Positions 17,978 to 30,407 are shown, numbered from the stretch's first letter. The stretch is 64,000 nt of DNA from Cellulomonas sp. (GCF_015234515.1 NZ_JADGMY010000023.1:203882-267881); one strand, 5' to 3'. The notes: generated by a model not told the origin, from the letters alone. Made by a program: numbers and translations.

Positions 17978-18601
17978 TCAGAGACGCACGAGCGGGTGCA
18001 GGCCCTGCGACCGCTCGACCGCGTCGGCCGCGCCGCAGACCTGCAGCCAGTTGGCGAGCAGCCGGTGCCCGCCCTCGGTGAGCACCGACTCCGGGTGGAA
18101 CTGCACGCCGTGCAGCGGCAGCTCGCGGTGCTGCAGTCCCATGATGATGCCGTTGGTGCGCGCCGTGACGACCAGCTCGTCGGAGAACGTGCCGTCGACC
18201 ACCGCGAGCGAGTGGTAGCGCGTCGCGGTGAACGGCGTCGGCAGCCCGGCCAGGACGCCCTGCCCGTCGTGCTCGACCGGGCTGGTCTTGCCGTGCATGA
18301 GCTCGGGTGCGTGCGTCACGGTGCCACCGAAGACCTCGCCCAGGGCCTGGTGGCCCAGGCAGACGCCGAGCATGGGCGTGCCGGCGGCGGCGCAGTCCCG
18401 GATCACCTGGGTGCTCGCTCCGGCGTCCGCGGGCGTGCCGGGGCCGGGCGAGACGAGCACGCCGTCGTACGCGGCGCGCTCGGCCGCCGGCGGCACCGCG
18501 TCGTTCCGCACGATCTCGGTCTTCGCCCCGAGCTGGTCGAGGTAGCCGACGATCGTGTAGACGAACGAGTCGTAGTTGTCGACGACGAGGATCCGCGTCA
18601 T
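17978..18601 (-). CDS. pabA: Class I glutamine amidotransferase, PabA/TrpG type
   Basis: The product is 207 residues, typical of the small subunit of aminodeoxychorismate or anthranilate synthase, which releases ammonia from glutamine. The oxyanion motif SPGPGTP, nucleophile Cys81 in GVCLGHQ, and His169/Glu171 in FHPES complete the triad. No synthase subunit is adjacent. In actinobacteria a GATase of this type is conserved next to pknB, and it may be amphibolic between folate and tryptophan pathways. Its ATG overlaps the stop of the upstream 54-residue membrane protein (ATGA), so the two are coupled. PabA versus TrpG cannot be decided here. Confidence 0.85.
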   Translation of the reverse strand: MTRILVVDNYDSFVYTIVGYLDQLGAKTEIVRNDAVPPAAERAAYDGVLVSPGPGTPADAGASTQVIRDCAAAGTPMLGVCLGHQALGEVFGGTVTHAPELMHGKTSPVEHDGQGVLAGLPTPFTATRYHSLAVVDGTFSDELVVTARTNGIIMGLQHRELPLHGVQFHPESVLTEGGHRLLANWLQVCGAADAVERSQGLHPLVRL

Positions 18602-18762
18602 CCCTCACCCACCGTGGTCTCGTTGAAGGGCATGAACGGCGCGATCGCCGGGTACACCCACAGGAAGCACGCCGCGAGGACCGCTGCGACGAGCACGGCC
18701 GCGAGGAGCACCCGCACGGGCACAGGGCCCGGCAGGTGCCGCCACAACCATCCGTACATCAT
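18598..18762 (-). CDS. Conserved-type 54-residue membrane protein
   Basis: This short gene encodes a protein starting MMYGWLWRHLPGP with one membrane helix (about 18-39, rich in Val/Leu/Ala) and an external end rich in Phe/Pro/Asn. A GGGAGG ribosome binding site lies 4-5 bp upstream of the first ATG, and its stop overlaps the pabA start (ATGA), both strong signs that it is real. It lies between the class E sortase gene and pabA, in the crgA neighbourhood involved in septal wall assembly. Function unknown; a role as a small membrane subunit is inference. Confidence 0.75.
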   Translation of the reverse strand: MMYGWLWRHLPGPVPVRVLLAAVLVAAVLAACFLWVYPAIAPFMPFNETTVGEG

Positions 18763-18839
18763 GAGCCTCCCGTCGTCGTCCGCCCAGCCCGGTCCCGCCT
18801 GCCGATCACGTCGCCCGTCGTCACGTGCTCCTCACGGCG

Positions 18840-19604
18840 TCACCCGAGCAGCTCGGAGGGGGTGCCGTCGGCCACGGGTGCCCAGTAGTCGAGCACGCCG
18901 TGGACGACGTACCGCTCGCGCGCGGAGAACATGGGGTGGCAGGTCGTCAGGGTGATGTACCGCTCGGTCGGTTCGCCGCCCGGCTCGTTGGGCACGGGTG
19001 CGATGACGCGGACGTCGGCCGGCATGACGACCTCCGTCGAGGTGACCCTGTAGACGTACCAGGTGTCCGCGGTCCGCACGACCAACGGGTCGCCGACCTG
19101 CAGCTCCTCGATGCGGTTGAACGGCTTGCCGAACGTCACGCGGTGCCCGGCGAGCGCGAAGTTGCCGAGGCCGCCCGGCATCGCCGTGCCCTCGTAGTGA
19201 CCGATGCCCAGGACGTCGAGGACGGTCGGGCGGTCGGTGCCCTGCGAGATGGGGCGCTCCTGCTCGCCGACCCAGCGCGGCACCTGCAGCGTCGCGAACG
19301 ACGTGGCGTGCGCGGGCTCGTCGATCACCGGGGGCTCGTCACGGCGCGGCTCCGCGACGCCGTCGTCGGCCTCGGTCGCGGGGGGCTCCTCGAAGCCCAG
19401 GTCCTGCACGATCTCCGCCTGCACCGCGTTGCCCTCGACGTCCGTCCACCACAGCTGCCAGACCAGGAAGCCGAGCAGCAGGACACCGATCGTGATGAGC
19501 AGCTCGCCGACCACGCCGACCACGCCGTAGACGACGGACGACCTGGGCGTGCGCGCCGAGCGGGAGTTCGCCGGCGGGCGCACGACGACGGGCGGTGTGC
19601 TCAC
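18840..19604 (-). CDS. Class E sortase
   Basis: The product is 254 residues. An N-terminal membrane helix (about 30-55) and an acidic linker precede the sortase beta-barrel. The barrel has catalytic His in LAGHRVTFG, catalytic Cys in TLTTCHPMF and the Arg in ARERYVVHG. Class E sortases of high-GC actinobacteria cleave LAxTG-type signals and attach proteins, including pilins, to the wall. No sorting-signal protein is seen in this window, so it looks like a housekeeping copy. GTG at 19604 overlaps the upstream DUF881 stop (GTGA), showing that they are co-translated. Confidence 0.88.
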   Translation of the reverse strand: MSTPPVVVRPPANSRSARTPRSSVVYGVVGVVGELLITIGVLLLGFLVWQLWWTDVEGNAVQAEIVQDLGFEEPPATEADDGVAEPRRDEPPVIDEPAHATSFATLQVPRWVGEQERPISQGTDRPTVLDVLGIGHYEGTAMPGGLGNFALAGHRVTFGKPFNRIEELQVGDPLVVRTADTWYVYRVTSTEVVMPADVRVIAPVPNEPGGEPTERYITLTTCHPMFSARERYVVHGVLDYWAPVADGTPSELLG

Positions 19605-20458
19605 AGCGGGTCCCCCACGGTCGTCGGACGGGTCGCTGCCGCGTTCGCGGGGACCGGCGGCTCGGACGGCTGCGAGGTGGGCTCCGCGAGCCCGGGCAGC
19701 ACCTCGACGTCGTCGGGCACCCGCGCCCAGGTCAGCTCGGTCGCGCCGGAGTACGCGGGGAGCTCCAGGGCGTCGCGGGTCTCGACGTCCCACCCCAGAC
19801 CCAGCTCGGCCGCGTGCCGCACGTAGGTGCTGACGGCGGGGTCGTCGGCGAGCGAGGCCCGGAGCCGGTCCGGGTCCCCGATGGCCGTGATGACGAACGG
19901 GGGCGAGTACATGCGTCCGTGCAGCCGCAGCACGTTGCCCTGGCACTGCACGCCCGTCGTGGACACGACCCGCTGGTCCATGAGGCCCATCGCCTCCGCG
20001 CCGCCGGCCCAGAGGGCGTTCATGACCGACTGGATGTCCTGCTGGTGGACGACGAGCAGGTCGGGGCGCACGTCCTCGTTGCGGACGTCGAAGGGCGCGT
20101 CGTCGAGCGCCACGCGCAGGCCGCGACCGGTGACGGGGGTCGACCCGGCCGCGACGAGGTCACCCGCTCCGCCGGTCAGGACCGGACGACCGGCCAGGGC
20201 GTTCTGCTCGGCGGTGAGGCGCTCGACCTCGGAGCGCAGCTCGTCCACCTCGGCGGACAGGTCCTGGACCGTCGTCGCCTGCTTCAGCGCCAGCTCGCGC
20301 AGGTCCTGCGGGTGACGACCGTCGTCGTCCCCGGTGCTGCGCGCGTTGACGGTGAACATCAGGCCGGACAGGCCGAGGACGAGCCCCACGGAGACGGCGC
20401 CGCGCCACAGGCCGACGCGGCGTGCCCGGGGCGCGCGGGGGTCGGAGCTCGATGCCAT
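19601..20458 (-). CDS. DUF881 family membrane protein
   Basis: The product is 285 residues. An N-terminal membrane helix (about 17-38) is followed by a coiled coil (about 50-85, LSAEVDELRSEVERLTAEQ), then the DUF881 domain with DLLVVHQQDIQSVMNALWAGGAEAM and PPFVITAIGD. DUF881 proteins are conserved beside crgA and sortase genes in actinobacteria and are thought to act at the division site; the biochemical role is not established. It is transcribed away from crgA, and the 190-bp gap between them must hold divergent promoters. Confidence 0.85.
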   Translation of the reverse strand: MASSSDPRAPRARRVGLWRGAVSVGLVLGLSGLMFTVNARSTGDDDGRHPQDLRELALKQATTVQDLSAEVDELRSEVERLTAEQNALAGRPVLTGGAGDLVAAGSTPVTGRGLRVALDDAPFDVRNEDVRPDLLVVHQQDIQSVMNALWAGGAEAMGLMDQRVVSTTGVQCQGNVLRLHGRMYSPPFVITAIGDPDRLRASLADDPAVSTYVRHAAELGLGWDVETRDALELPAYSGATELTWARVPDDVEVLPGLAEPTSQPSEPPVPANAAATRPTTVGDPL

Positions 20459-20647
20459 GCCGCTCCCTCCGCCAGAGCCCGCACGGGCAGCGGGACGACA
20501 GCACTACGCTAGGTCACGTTCGGCGCACGCCGACACCGGTCCGCAGGTCGACGACACCAACGCACCCGGACGGCCCACCGTACCCGCGGTCCCGGTGACG
20601 TCGATGCCCCGCCTGCCCACCGCACCGTCGCAGACAGGAGCCCACCC

Positions 20648-20899
20648 GTGCCCGAGTCGAAGTCGCGCAAGAAGGCGACGTACACCCCGCCGCCGTCGAA
20701 GGCCTCCGCACCCAAGCCCCTGCCGCGATGGTTCCTGCCCGTGTCCTTGGGTCTGATGATCCTCGGGCTCGTGTGGCTCGTCGTCACGTACCTGTCGCCG
20801 GGCGCCGGCTACCCCGTCCCGGGCATCGGCCAGTGGAACCTCGCCATCGGCTTCACGGTCATCATCGTCGGCTTCGGGATGCTCACGCGCTGGCGCTGA
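20648..20899 (+). CDS. crgA: CrgA: cell division membrane protein
   Basis: The product is 83 residues with a basic N-terminus (PESKSRKKATYTPPP) and two membrane helices (about 29-50 and 62-79) joined by a short YLSPGAGYPVPGIGQWN loop. This matches CrgA of Streptomyces and mycobacteria in size, topology and motif. CrgA is a septum-localised protein that interacts with FtsZ, FtsQ, FtsI and PBPs and coordinates septal wall synthesis. GTG start. Confidence 0.92.
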   Translation: MPESKSRKKATYTPPPSKASAPKPLPRWFLPVSLGLMILGLVWLVVTYLSPGAGYPVPGIGQWNLAIGFTVIIVGFGMLTRWR

Positions 20900-20922
20900 G
20901 ACGTCCCACGCGTTCCCGGAGC

Positions 20923-20953
20923 GAGGCTGTGGGTGGTAGGTGCCCACAGCCTC
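20923..20953. terminator. Terminator hairpin after crgA
   Basis: Arms GAGGCTGTGGG (20923-20933) and CCCACAGCCTC (20943-20953) pair perfectly over 11 bp with a nine-base loop, starting 23 bp after the crgA stop. Confidence 0.7.
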
Positions 20954-21030
20954 GTCCACAGACGGCCATGCTTGTTGTCCACAGGCGGTGCACATACCTG
21001 TGGAGAACTACACGGGTGTAATTCCACAGG
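20952..21030. promoter_or_regulatory. Cluster of DnaA-box-like 9-mers away from oriC
   Basis: Within about 80 bp there is an exact TTGTCCACA (20975-20983), the form used at actinobacterial origins. There is also a one-mismatch TCGTCCACA (20952-20960) and an inverted one-mismatch TGTGGAGAA (20999-21007). The arms CCTGTGGA (20997-21004) and TCCACAGG (21023-21030) form an inverted repeat. The site is intergenic between convergent genes and about 21 kb from oriC, so it cannot be a promoter for either neighbour. A DnaA-titrating or regulatory cluster is plausible but unproven. Confidence 0.45.
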
Positions 21031-21078
21031 TGTGAGTAACTCTGGGGAGGGGCCGGTTCCCGCGGGACCTGTCGTTCG

Positions 21079-21957
21079 TCAGAGGACGCCGTACGACGTG
21101 TACATCGTCCACGTCACGACCGCGAGCACGACCACGAGGGCCACCGGCGCGGCCCACCCCACGAGCGCCCGTCGGTCCCGCGGGGCGTACGCGTAGGCGG
21201 CACCGAGCAGCGCGCCGACCACCAGGCCGCCGAGGTGCGCCTGCCAGGCGATCCCGGGCAGGACGAAGCCCAGGACGCCGTTGAGCACCAGGATGCCGAT
21301 GATGGGCCCCGCGTCGCGGCCCGTGCGGCGCAGGACGACGAGCACCGCCCCGAACATCCCGAAGACGGCACCCGAGGCGCCGACCATCGCCGTGAGCCAC
21401 GTGCCCGTCGCCGGTGCGAGCAGCACGGCCCCGACCGAGCCGCCCAGCGCGCTGACCAGGTACAACGTCGCGAACCGGCCACGCCCGAGCGTCGACTCGA
21501 GGTACGGGCCGACCATCCACAGCGCGATCATGTTGAACAGGATGTGGAAGACCTGGCCGGGCGAGTGCAGGAACGCGGCCGTGAGGAAGCGCCACGGCTC
21601 GTAGGCCCCGGCGACCGGGCTGAACGCCCAGCGGGACGTCCACCCGGGCACGGCGAGCTGCAGCACGTAGGACGCCGCGCACAGCCCGATGATCGTCAGC
21701 GTGACGACGGGACGTCCGCCCCGGACCCGGCCACCGAAGGCGGTGCGCCCCTCACGGGACGTCCGCGCCGCCTCGGCGACGCAGTCGACGCAGTGGACGC
21801 CCACCGGCGCGGGCCGCTGGCACTCCGGGCAGGCGGGGCGTCCGCACCTCTGGCAGCGGACGTACGCGACCCGGTCCGGGTGGCGCGGGCAGACGGGCGG
21901 CTGCCCGGTCCCGTCACCGGGCACGCCGGGCGACCCCGCGACGGGGCCGCCCGGCAC
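21079..21957 (-). CDS. Rhomboid family intramembrane serine protease
   Basis: The product is 292 residues. The N-terminus has a B-box-like zinc-binding segment (CPRHPDRVAYVRCQRCGRPACPEC, about 23-46, shown in part by its Cys/His spacing). A six-helix rhomboid core (about 85-285) follows, with the catalytic Ser in GASGAVFGM and catalytic His in AWQAHLGGLVVG. The loop motif HILFNMIALWMVGP is also typical. It cleaves membrane proteins within the bilayer; the substrate is unknown. It lies 16 bp downstream of the cyclophilin gene on the same strand, a pairing common in actinobacteria. Confidence 0.9.
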   Translation of the reverse strand: MPGGPVAGSPGVPGDGTGQPPVCPRHPDRVAYVRCQRCGRPACPECQRPAPVGVHCVDCVAEAARTSREGRTAFGGRVRGGRPVVTLTIIGLCAASYVLQLAVPGWTSRWAFSPVAGAYEPWRFLTAAFLHSPGQVFHILFNMIALWMVGPYLESTLGRGRFATLYLVSALGGSVGAVLLAPATGTWLTAMVGASGAVFGMFGAVLVVLRRTGRDAGPIIGILVLNGVLGFVLPGIAWQAHLGGLVVGALLGAAYAYAPRDRRALVGWAAPVALVVVLAVVTWTMYTSYGVL

Positions 21958-21973
21958 GTCAGGGATGCTGATG

Positions 21974-22513
21974 TCAGCTCTCCACCGTGATGGACGTGAT
22001 CGTGACGTCCTGCACCGGGCGGTCGCCGGGGCGCGTCGGCGTCGCGGCGATCGCGTCGACGACCTTGCGGCTCTCCTCGTCCGCGACCTTGCCGAAGATC
22101 GTGTGCTTGCCGTTCAGCCACGTCGTGGGAGCGACGGAGATGAAGAACTGCGAGCCGTTGGTGCCGCCGACCTTGCCGGTCACGGGGTTGAGCTGCTTGC
22201 CGGCGTTCGCCATGGCCAGCAGGTAGGGCTCCGAGAACGTGAGCTCGGGGTGGATCTCGTCGTCGAACTGGTAGCCGGGGCCGCCGCGGCCGTTGCCCAG
22301 CGGGTCGCCGCCCTGGATCATGAAGTCGGGGATGACACGGTGGAAGACCACGCCGGAGTACAGCGGGTCGGTGCGGGGTGCTCCGGTGGACGGGTCGGTC
22401 CACTCCTTGGTGCCCTGCGCGAGGCCGACGAAGTTCTCGACGGTGCGCGGCGCGTGGTTCTCGAAGAGCTCGACCCGGATGTCACCGGCGGACGTGTGGA
22501 TGGTCGCGAACAT
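21974..22513 (-). CDS. ppiA: Cyclophilin-type peptidyl-prolyl cis-trans isomerase
   Basis: The product is 179 residues without a signal peptide, so it is cytoplasmic. Cyclophilin core motifs are present: FHRVIPDFMIQGGDP with the catalytic Arg, GGTNGSQFFIS and HTIFGKV. It assists folding by isomerising proline bonds. ATG at 22513 starts the conserved MFATIHTSAGDIRVELFEN; longer starts upstream lack support. It is divergent from the next plus-strand gene with about 170 bp between. Confidence 0.93.
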   Translation of the reverse strand: MFATIHTSAGDIRVELFENHAPRTVENFVGLAQGTKEWTDPSTGAPRTDPLYSGVVFHRVIPDFMIQGGDPLGNGRGGPGYQFDDEIHPELTFSEPYLLAMANAGKQLNPVTGKVGGTNGSQFFISVAPTTWLNGKHTIFGKVADEESRKVVDAIAATPTRPGDRPVQDVTITSITVES

Positions 22514-22682
22514 GGGGCCAGTCTGGCACCCGGCACGGACCGCGCGCCCTGGCACGCAGCGGATTCGCCGTCGGCGAACCGCCGTTTCGCGCGGGCACGA
22601 CGGCACGGACAGTGGCAGAGTGTCTGGTCAGGACGTCGACCCGACCCAGCCGAGACCAGCCGAGACAGCGCGGGAGTGGCAC

Positions 22683-26743
<4,061 letters not shown>

Positions 26744-26803
26744 CCAGACGGGTCCCGGTCCGGCTCGACCCCCGACGTCGCCGGATCGGGACCGATCCAC
26801 CAC

Positions 26804-26833
26804 CCGGGCGGGCGGCCCGTTCCGCCCGCCCGG
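26804..26833. terminator. Terminator hairpin after the cellulase
   Basis: Perfect 12-bp arms CCGGGCGGGCGG (26804-26815) and its complement (26822-26833), six-base loop, 60 bp past the cellulase stop. Confidence 0.75.
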
Positions 26834-26868
26834 GGAGGCGTCCGACGCGGGGGCGGTCGGACGCCGCA

Positions 26869-26901
26869 CGAGGGCGTCGCGTGTTGCGCGCGACGCCCTC
26901 G
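26869..26901. terminator. Second hairpin before the acetyltransferase gene
   Basis: Arms 26869-26881 (CGAGGGCGTCGCG) and 26889-26901 pair perfectly over 13 bp. Together with the preceding hairpin it makes a tandem stop for the highly transcribed cellulase gene. Confidence 0.65.
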
Positions 26902-26967
26902 TCGCCCTCTGGCGCCCTCTGGCCCTTTGCGGTTGACCGCGCACCGTCCTGCCGGGACGCTGCGAGG

Positions 26968-27666
26968 GTGAGCGACGCACCCCTCCCCCCGCAGCCCGCC
27001 GCACCAGCTCTCAGCGACGCGGACATCTGGCCGCTCACCGGCCTGCGCGTCGTCGGCGGGGGTCTCGAGCTGCGCGCGCCGGACGACCGGATGCTGCTCG
27101 ACCTGGCACGTGTGGCGTCGCAGGGCGTGCACCGCGAGGACTACATGCCGTTCCTCGTCCCCTGGACCCGCGGGACCCCCGTCCAGGTCGCACGGAGCGT
27201 CATGACGTACCAGTGGGGCCTGCGCCAGCGCACCACGCCGGCCGACTGGGCGATCGAGCTCGCGGTGGTCCGTGACGGCGAGCCGCTGGGGACGCAGGGC
27301 GTGTACGCCAAGGACTTCCTCGTCACACGGACTGCCGAGACGGGCTCGTGGCTCGGTCTGCAGCACCAGCACGGCGGCGTCGGCACCCGCATGCGGCTGC
27401 TGATGCTGCACCTGCTCTTCGAGGGGTTCGACGCCCTGCACGCGACGAGCTCGGCGTTCGTCGACAACCCCGGGTCGTCGGGTGTCAGCCGCAGGATCGG
27501 CTACCGCGAGAACGGCGTGCTGCACCAGGCGCGCGAGGGCGGGCCGGTCGACAGCCAGCTGTACGTCCTGGACCGCGCCGACTGGGACGCCCGTCCGGAC
27601 GAGCTGCGCCTGGACGTGACGATCGAGGGCCTGGAGCCCGTCCGGGAGCAGCTGGGCATGGCCTGA
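26968..27666 (+). CDS. GNAT-family N-acetyltransferase
   Basis: The product is 232 residues of the RimJ/RimL-like GNAT type. A central beta-strand pair (WAIELAVVRDGEPLGTQGVYAKDF) leads into the acetyl-CoA loop area (LGLQHQHGGVGTRMRLLMLHLLF, where GGVGTR replaces the usual R/QxxGxG/A). NPGSSGVSRRIGYRENGV is the end of the fold. The acceptor (protein N-terminus or small molecule) cannot be told. GTG at 26968 gives a Pro-rich N-terminus; a later start is possible. It seems monocistronic. Confidence 0.8.
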   Translation: MSDAPLPPQPAAPALSDADIWPLTGLRVVGGGLELRAPDDRMLLDLARVASQGVHREDYMPFLVPWTRGTPVQVARSVMTYQWGLRQRTTPADWAIELAVVRDGEPLGTQGVYAKDFLVTRTAETGSWLGLQHQHGGVGTRMRLLMLHLLFEGFDALHATSSAFVDNPGSSGVSRRIGYRENGVLHQAREGGPVDSQLYVLDRADWDARPDELRLDVTIEGLEPVREQLGMA

Positions 27667-27727
27667 CGCCCGCCCCGCGCGTCGGAGGTCCTGTCCGGCG
27701 CCGTCGGCGCGGGAGTAACGTCCCGTC

Positions 27728-28294
27728 ATGCTGCTCGCCGACCTGCAGGCCAGGGTGCGTATCGCACTGACCACCACGCTCGTCGACGGGTGGACGCTCT
27801 TCGCGCCCTCGGCCGGGACGAGCCGGCCGTCGGACCGGACGATCTCGTTCCACCTCGGCTGGGCCCTGCACGGGACGATCGAGAAGTCGTGGGACGTCGA
27901 CGCGGACTACGACCGCTCGGGCATGGTCCTGGAGGAGTCGGTCCGCCTCGACGGGTCCAGGACGCGCCCGCCGCACCTCATCGTCCACCAGCGCGGACGG
28001 CTGGGTCCGGAGCACAACCTGCTGCTCGTCGAGCTGACCGCCGACGCGTCGGCGGCCGCGCCCGGGGCGGCGGACCTCACGGTCGCGCACGCGGTGCAGC
28101 AGCGCTTCGGGTACCGGTACGCGGTCCTGATCGACCTGCGGCTGCGGGAGGACGCGGCGACCGCGGACGTACACCCGCACTGGCAGTGGTCGACCCTCGA
28201 GGACGGTCTGGTGACCGAGGACCCGGTGGCCGTCTACGCCGACGACGTGCTGGCGGACGTGGTCGCGCGCGCCCGGCGCGGGGTGCACCGCTGA
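27728..28294 (+). CDS. Hypothetical protein, 188 residues
   Basis: A well-formed soluble protein with no signal peptide or membrane helix, ending VARARRGVHR. It has a mix of Trp/His/Asp-rich beta segments (HLGWALHGTIEKSWDVD, PHLIVHQRGR, RYAVLIDLRLRED). The layout, a helical N-terminus and a beta core with a polar middle (DVHPHWQWSTLEDG), may suggest a nuclease-like fold, but I recognise no family and make no claim. It follows the acetyltransferase gene by 61 bp and precedes a bidirectional terminator. Confidence 0.65.
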   Translation: MLLADLQARVRIALTTTLVDGWTLFAPSAGTSRPSDRTISFHLGWALHGTIEKSWDVDADYDRSGMVLEESVRLDGSRTRPPHLIVHQRGRLGPEHNLLLVELTADASAAAPGAADLTVAHAVQQRFGYRYAVLIDLRLREDAATADVHPHWQWSTLEDGLVTEDPVAVYADDVLADVVARARRGVHR

Positions 28295-28344
28295 GCGCAC
28301 CGAGCAGGGCTGCAGCGGCCCGCCGCACCCTCACGCAGGAACGA

Positions 28345-28379
28345 CGAAGGCCGCACAGCGAGTCGCTGCGCGGCCTTCG
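28345..28379. terminator. Bidirectional terminator before cspA
   Basis: Outer arms CGAAGGCCGC (28345-28354) and its complement (28370-28379) enclose a smaller inner hairpin (AGCGA/TCGCT). It lies between the converging hypothetical gene and cspA. Confidence 0.75.
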
Positions 28380-28391
28380 GGTGCTCGTGGT

Positions 28392-28598
28392 TCAGAGCGG
28401 ACGGATGTCCGACGCCTGAAGGCCCTTGGGGCCCTGGGTGACCTCGAACTCGACCTGCTGGTTCTCCTCGAGGGTGCGGAAGCCGCCCGTCGAGACGATC
28501 GCGCTGAAGTGCGCGAACACGTCGGCGGAGCCGTCCGAGGGGGCGATGAAGCCGAACCCCTTCTCAGCGTTGAACCACTTAACGGTGCCGGTGGCCAT
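28392..28598 (-). CDS. cspA: Cold-shock domain protein CspA
   Basis: The product is 68 residues, a single OB-fold cold-shock domain with RNP1 (KGFGFIAP) and RNP2 (DVFAHFSAI) motifs that bind single-stranded RNA or DNA. It acts as an RNA chaperone in the cytoplasm. ATG at 28598 is the family start ([17 protein letters not shown]), with a weak GAGAAGA ribosome binding site. The frame stays open upstream to beyond 29 kb, which is unusual (see finding), but the conserved protein begins here. The long untranslated leader typical of csp genes would fit the region upstream. Confidence 0.93.
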   Translation of the reverse strand: MATGTVKWFNAEKGFGFIAPSDGSADVFAHFSAIVSTGGFRTLEENQQVEFEVTQGPKGLQASDIRPL

Positions 28599-28714
28599 GA
28601 TGTCTTCTCTCGTTCGTTCCGCCGGCGCGCTGGTGCGGCGCCGGTTGCCGCGTCCCGAGGGACGCAGACGGTGAAGGGTCGACGTGCGACGCGCTCGGGA
28701 TGAGCTCGTGCGAG

Positions 28715-28946
28715 CCGGTGCCAGGAGGCACGCCGCACGGTCGAACGTCGGTGCGATACCCACGGGCCGCGTCCAGCGGTCGTGGGCGTGGTAGCCGTCG
28801 GGGTGGCGGGCGATCATGCCCGCGTACTCGCCACCGACGGTCCCGACCCAGAGGTCGTCGTCGGCGGCACGCCAAACGGCGGCCGGTCCGGAGGTCACGC
28901 TCGGCGCTACGGCGACCGAGGGACTCTCGAAGATGGTGTGTGTGAT
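28715..28946 (-). pseudogene. Coding-like fragment fused in frame ahead of cspA
   Basis: The cspA frame continues upstream as protein-like text: [18 protein letters not shown], then [17 protein letters not shown] and [10 protein letters not shown]. This reads as a small compact beta protein, unlike the Arg-rich shadow frames nearby. There is no normal start codon with a ribosome binding site (the frame passes an ATC after GGAAG at 28946) and no stop before cspA. Probably a small gene that lost its stop and start, or one needing a frameshift. Family not recognised. Confidence 0.3.
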
Positions 28947-29117
28947 GTTCTCTGCTTCCGCTCCGCACCCGGGTGGGCGGAGATCCTGACCGACAGCGGT
29001 GCTGCCGGGTGCGCATGGTCCTCGCTTCGATGCTGAGGCCCGAAGTGCGCCGCGGAGGTATTCGCGCGGCATGACGCAGTGAAGACAGTATCACGATGTC
29101 CGCGCACGTGCTGACGA

Positions 29118-29154
29118 CCCTCGGCGCACCCGGGTGTCCAGGGTGTGCCGAGGG
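29118..29154. terminator. Terminator hairpin after rtcB
   Basis: Arms 29118-29131 and 29141-29154 pair over 14 bp with one G-U-type mismatch, 26 bp past the rtcB stop on the minus strand. Confidence 0.7.
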
Positions 29155-29180
29155 CCGCGTCCGTGCAGGTCAGAAGGCCG

Positions 29181-30407
29181 TCAGCCCTTGACGCAGACGA
29201 TCGTGCGGAGCCGGGCCACGACCTCCACCAGGTCCGCCTGGGCGGCGATGACCTGGTCGAGGTCCTTGTACGCACCGGGGATCTCGTCGAGGACCCCGGC
29301 GTCCTTCCGGCACTCGACGCCCGCGGTCTGGGCCGCGAGGTCGTCGAGCGTGAACGTCCGCTTGGCCGCGTTGCGTGACATCCTGCGCCCCGCGCCGTGG
29401 GACGCCGACCAGTACGACGCCGGGTTGCCCAGGCCCCGGACGATGTACGACCCCGTGCCCATCGAGCCCGGGATGAGGCCCAGGTCGCCGGCTCCGGCCC
29501 GGATCGCACCCTTGCGGGTCACGACGAGGTCGGCGCCGTCGATGTGCTCGGTCGCGACGTAGTTGTGATGCACGTTCGCGACCTCCTCGAAGGTCACGTC
29601 ACGGTCCGCGAAGGTGGCCCGCACGGCGTCGACGAACAGCGTCATCATCACCGCACGGGACCGCGCCGCGTACTCCTGCGCCCACCACAGGTCGTTCAGG
29701 TAGGCGTCCATCTGCGGCGTGCCGGCCAGCAGGACCGCGAGGGCCCGGTCCACGAGCCCCTGGTTGTGCGGCAGGTCCTTGGCGACGGCCACGTGCACCT
29801 CCGCCAGCGACTTGCCGATGTTCCGGGACCCGGAGTGCAGCTGCAGCCACACGGTGTCGTCCTCGTCGAGGCAGACCTCCAGGAAGTGGTTGCCGCCGCC
29901 GAGCGTGCCCAGCTGCCGGCGTGCACGGGTCTCCAGGTCCCGGACACGCGGCGTCAGCGAGTCGAAGCGCGCCCAGAAGGCGTCGGCGCCCCGCAGCGCC
30001 TCGGCGGTCCGGGCCCGGGCGCCGATGGGCCGCAGCCGACGCAGGTCCACCGCCTCGTCGTGGGCGTGGAAGCCCACCGGGATGCGGGCCTCCACCGCGG
30101 TGCGCAACGCGTGCAGGTCGTCCGGCAGGTCGTCCGCGACGAGGGACGTGCGGACGCCGATCATGCCGCACCCGATGTCGACCCCGACGGCGTTGGGGGA
30201 GACCGCGTCACGCATCGCGATGACGGACCCGACGGTCGCACCCTTGCCGAGGTGGACGTCCGGCATGACCCGCACCCCGTGGACCCACGGCAGCGAAGCG
30301 ATGTTCCGCAGCTGCTGGAGCGCCGCCGGCTCGACGTCGTGCTCGTGCGCCCACATGAGCGTGGACGCGGCCGCACCACGCAGCTCGACGGGGAACGTGC
30401 TGGTCAT
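29181..30407 (-). CDS. rtcB: RtcB-type 3'-phosphate RNA ligase
   Basis: The product is 408 residues. RtcB signatures are complete: the GVDIGCGM metal-binding Cys, GGGNHFLE, HSGSRNIG, VHHNYVATE and the guanylate-accepting His in SHGAGRRMSR. RtcB joins RNA 2',3'-cyclic phosphate or 3'-phosphate ends to 5'-OH ends using GTP and manganese, in RNA repair after ribonuclease damage. ATG at 30407 has AAGGAGG at ideal spacing. No archease or RtcA gene lies nearby. It appears monocistronic and is divergent from the RsbW-like gene. Confidence 0.93.
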   Translation of the reverse strand: MTSTFPVELRGAAASTLMWAHEHDVEPAALQQLRNIASLPWVHGVRVMPDVHLGKGATVGSVIAMRDAVSPNAVGVDIGCGMIGVRTSLVADDLPDDLHALRTAVEARIPVGFHAHDEAVDLRRLRPIGARARTAEALRGADAFWARFDSLTPRVRDLETRARRQLGTLGGGNHFLEVCLDEDDTVWLQLHSGSRNIGKSLAEVHVAVAKDLPHNQGLVDRALAVLLAGTPQMDAYLNDLWWAQEYAARSRAVMMTLFVDAVRATFADRDVTFEEVANVHHNYVATEHIDGADLVVTRKGAIRAGAGDLGLIPGSMGTGSYIVRGLGNPASYWSASHGAGRRMSRNAAKRTFTLDDLAAQTAGVECRKDAGVLDEIPGAYKDLDQVIAAQADLVEVVARLRTIVCVKG

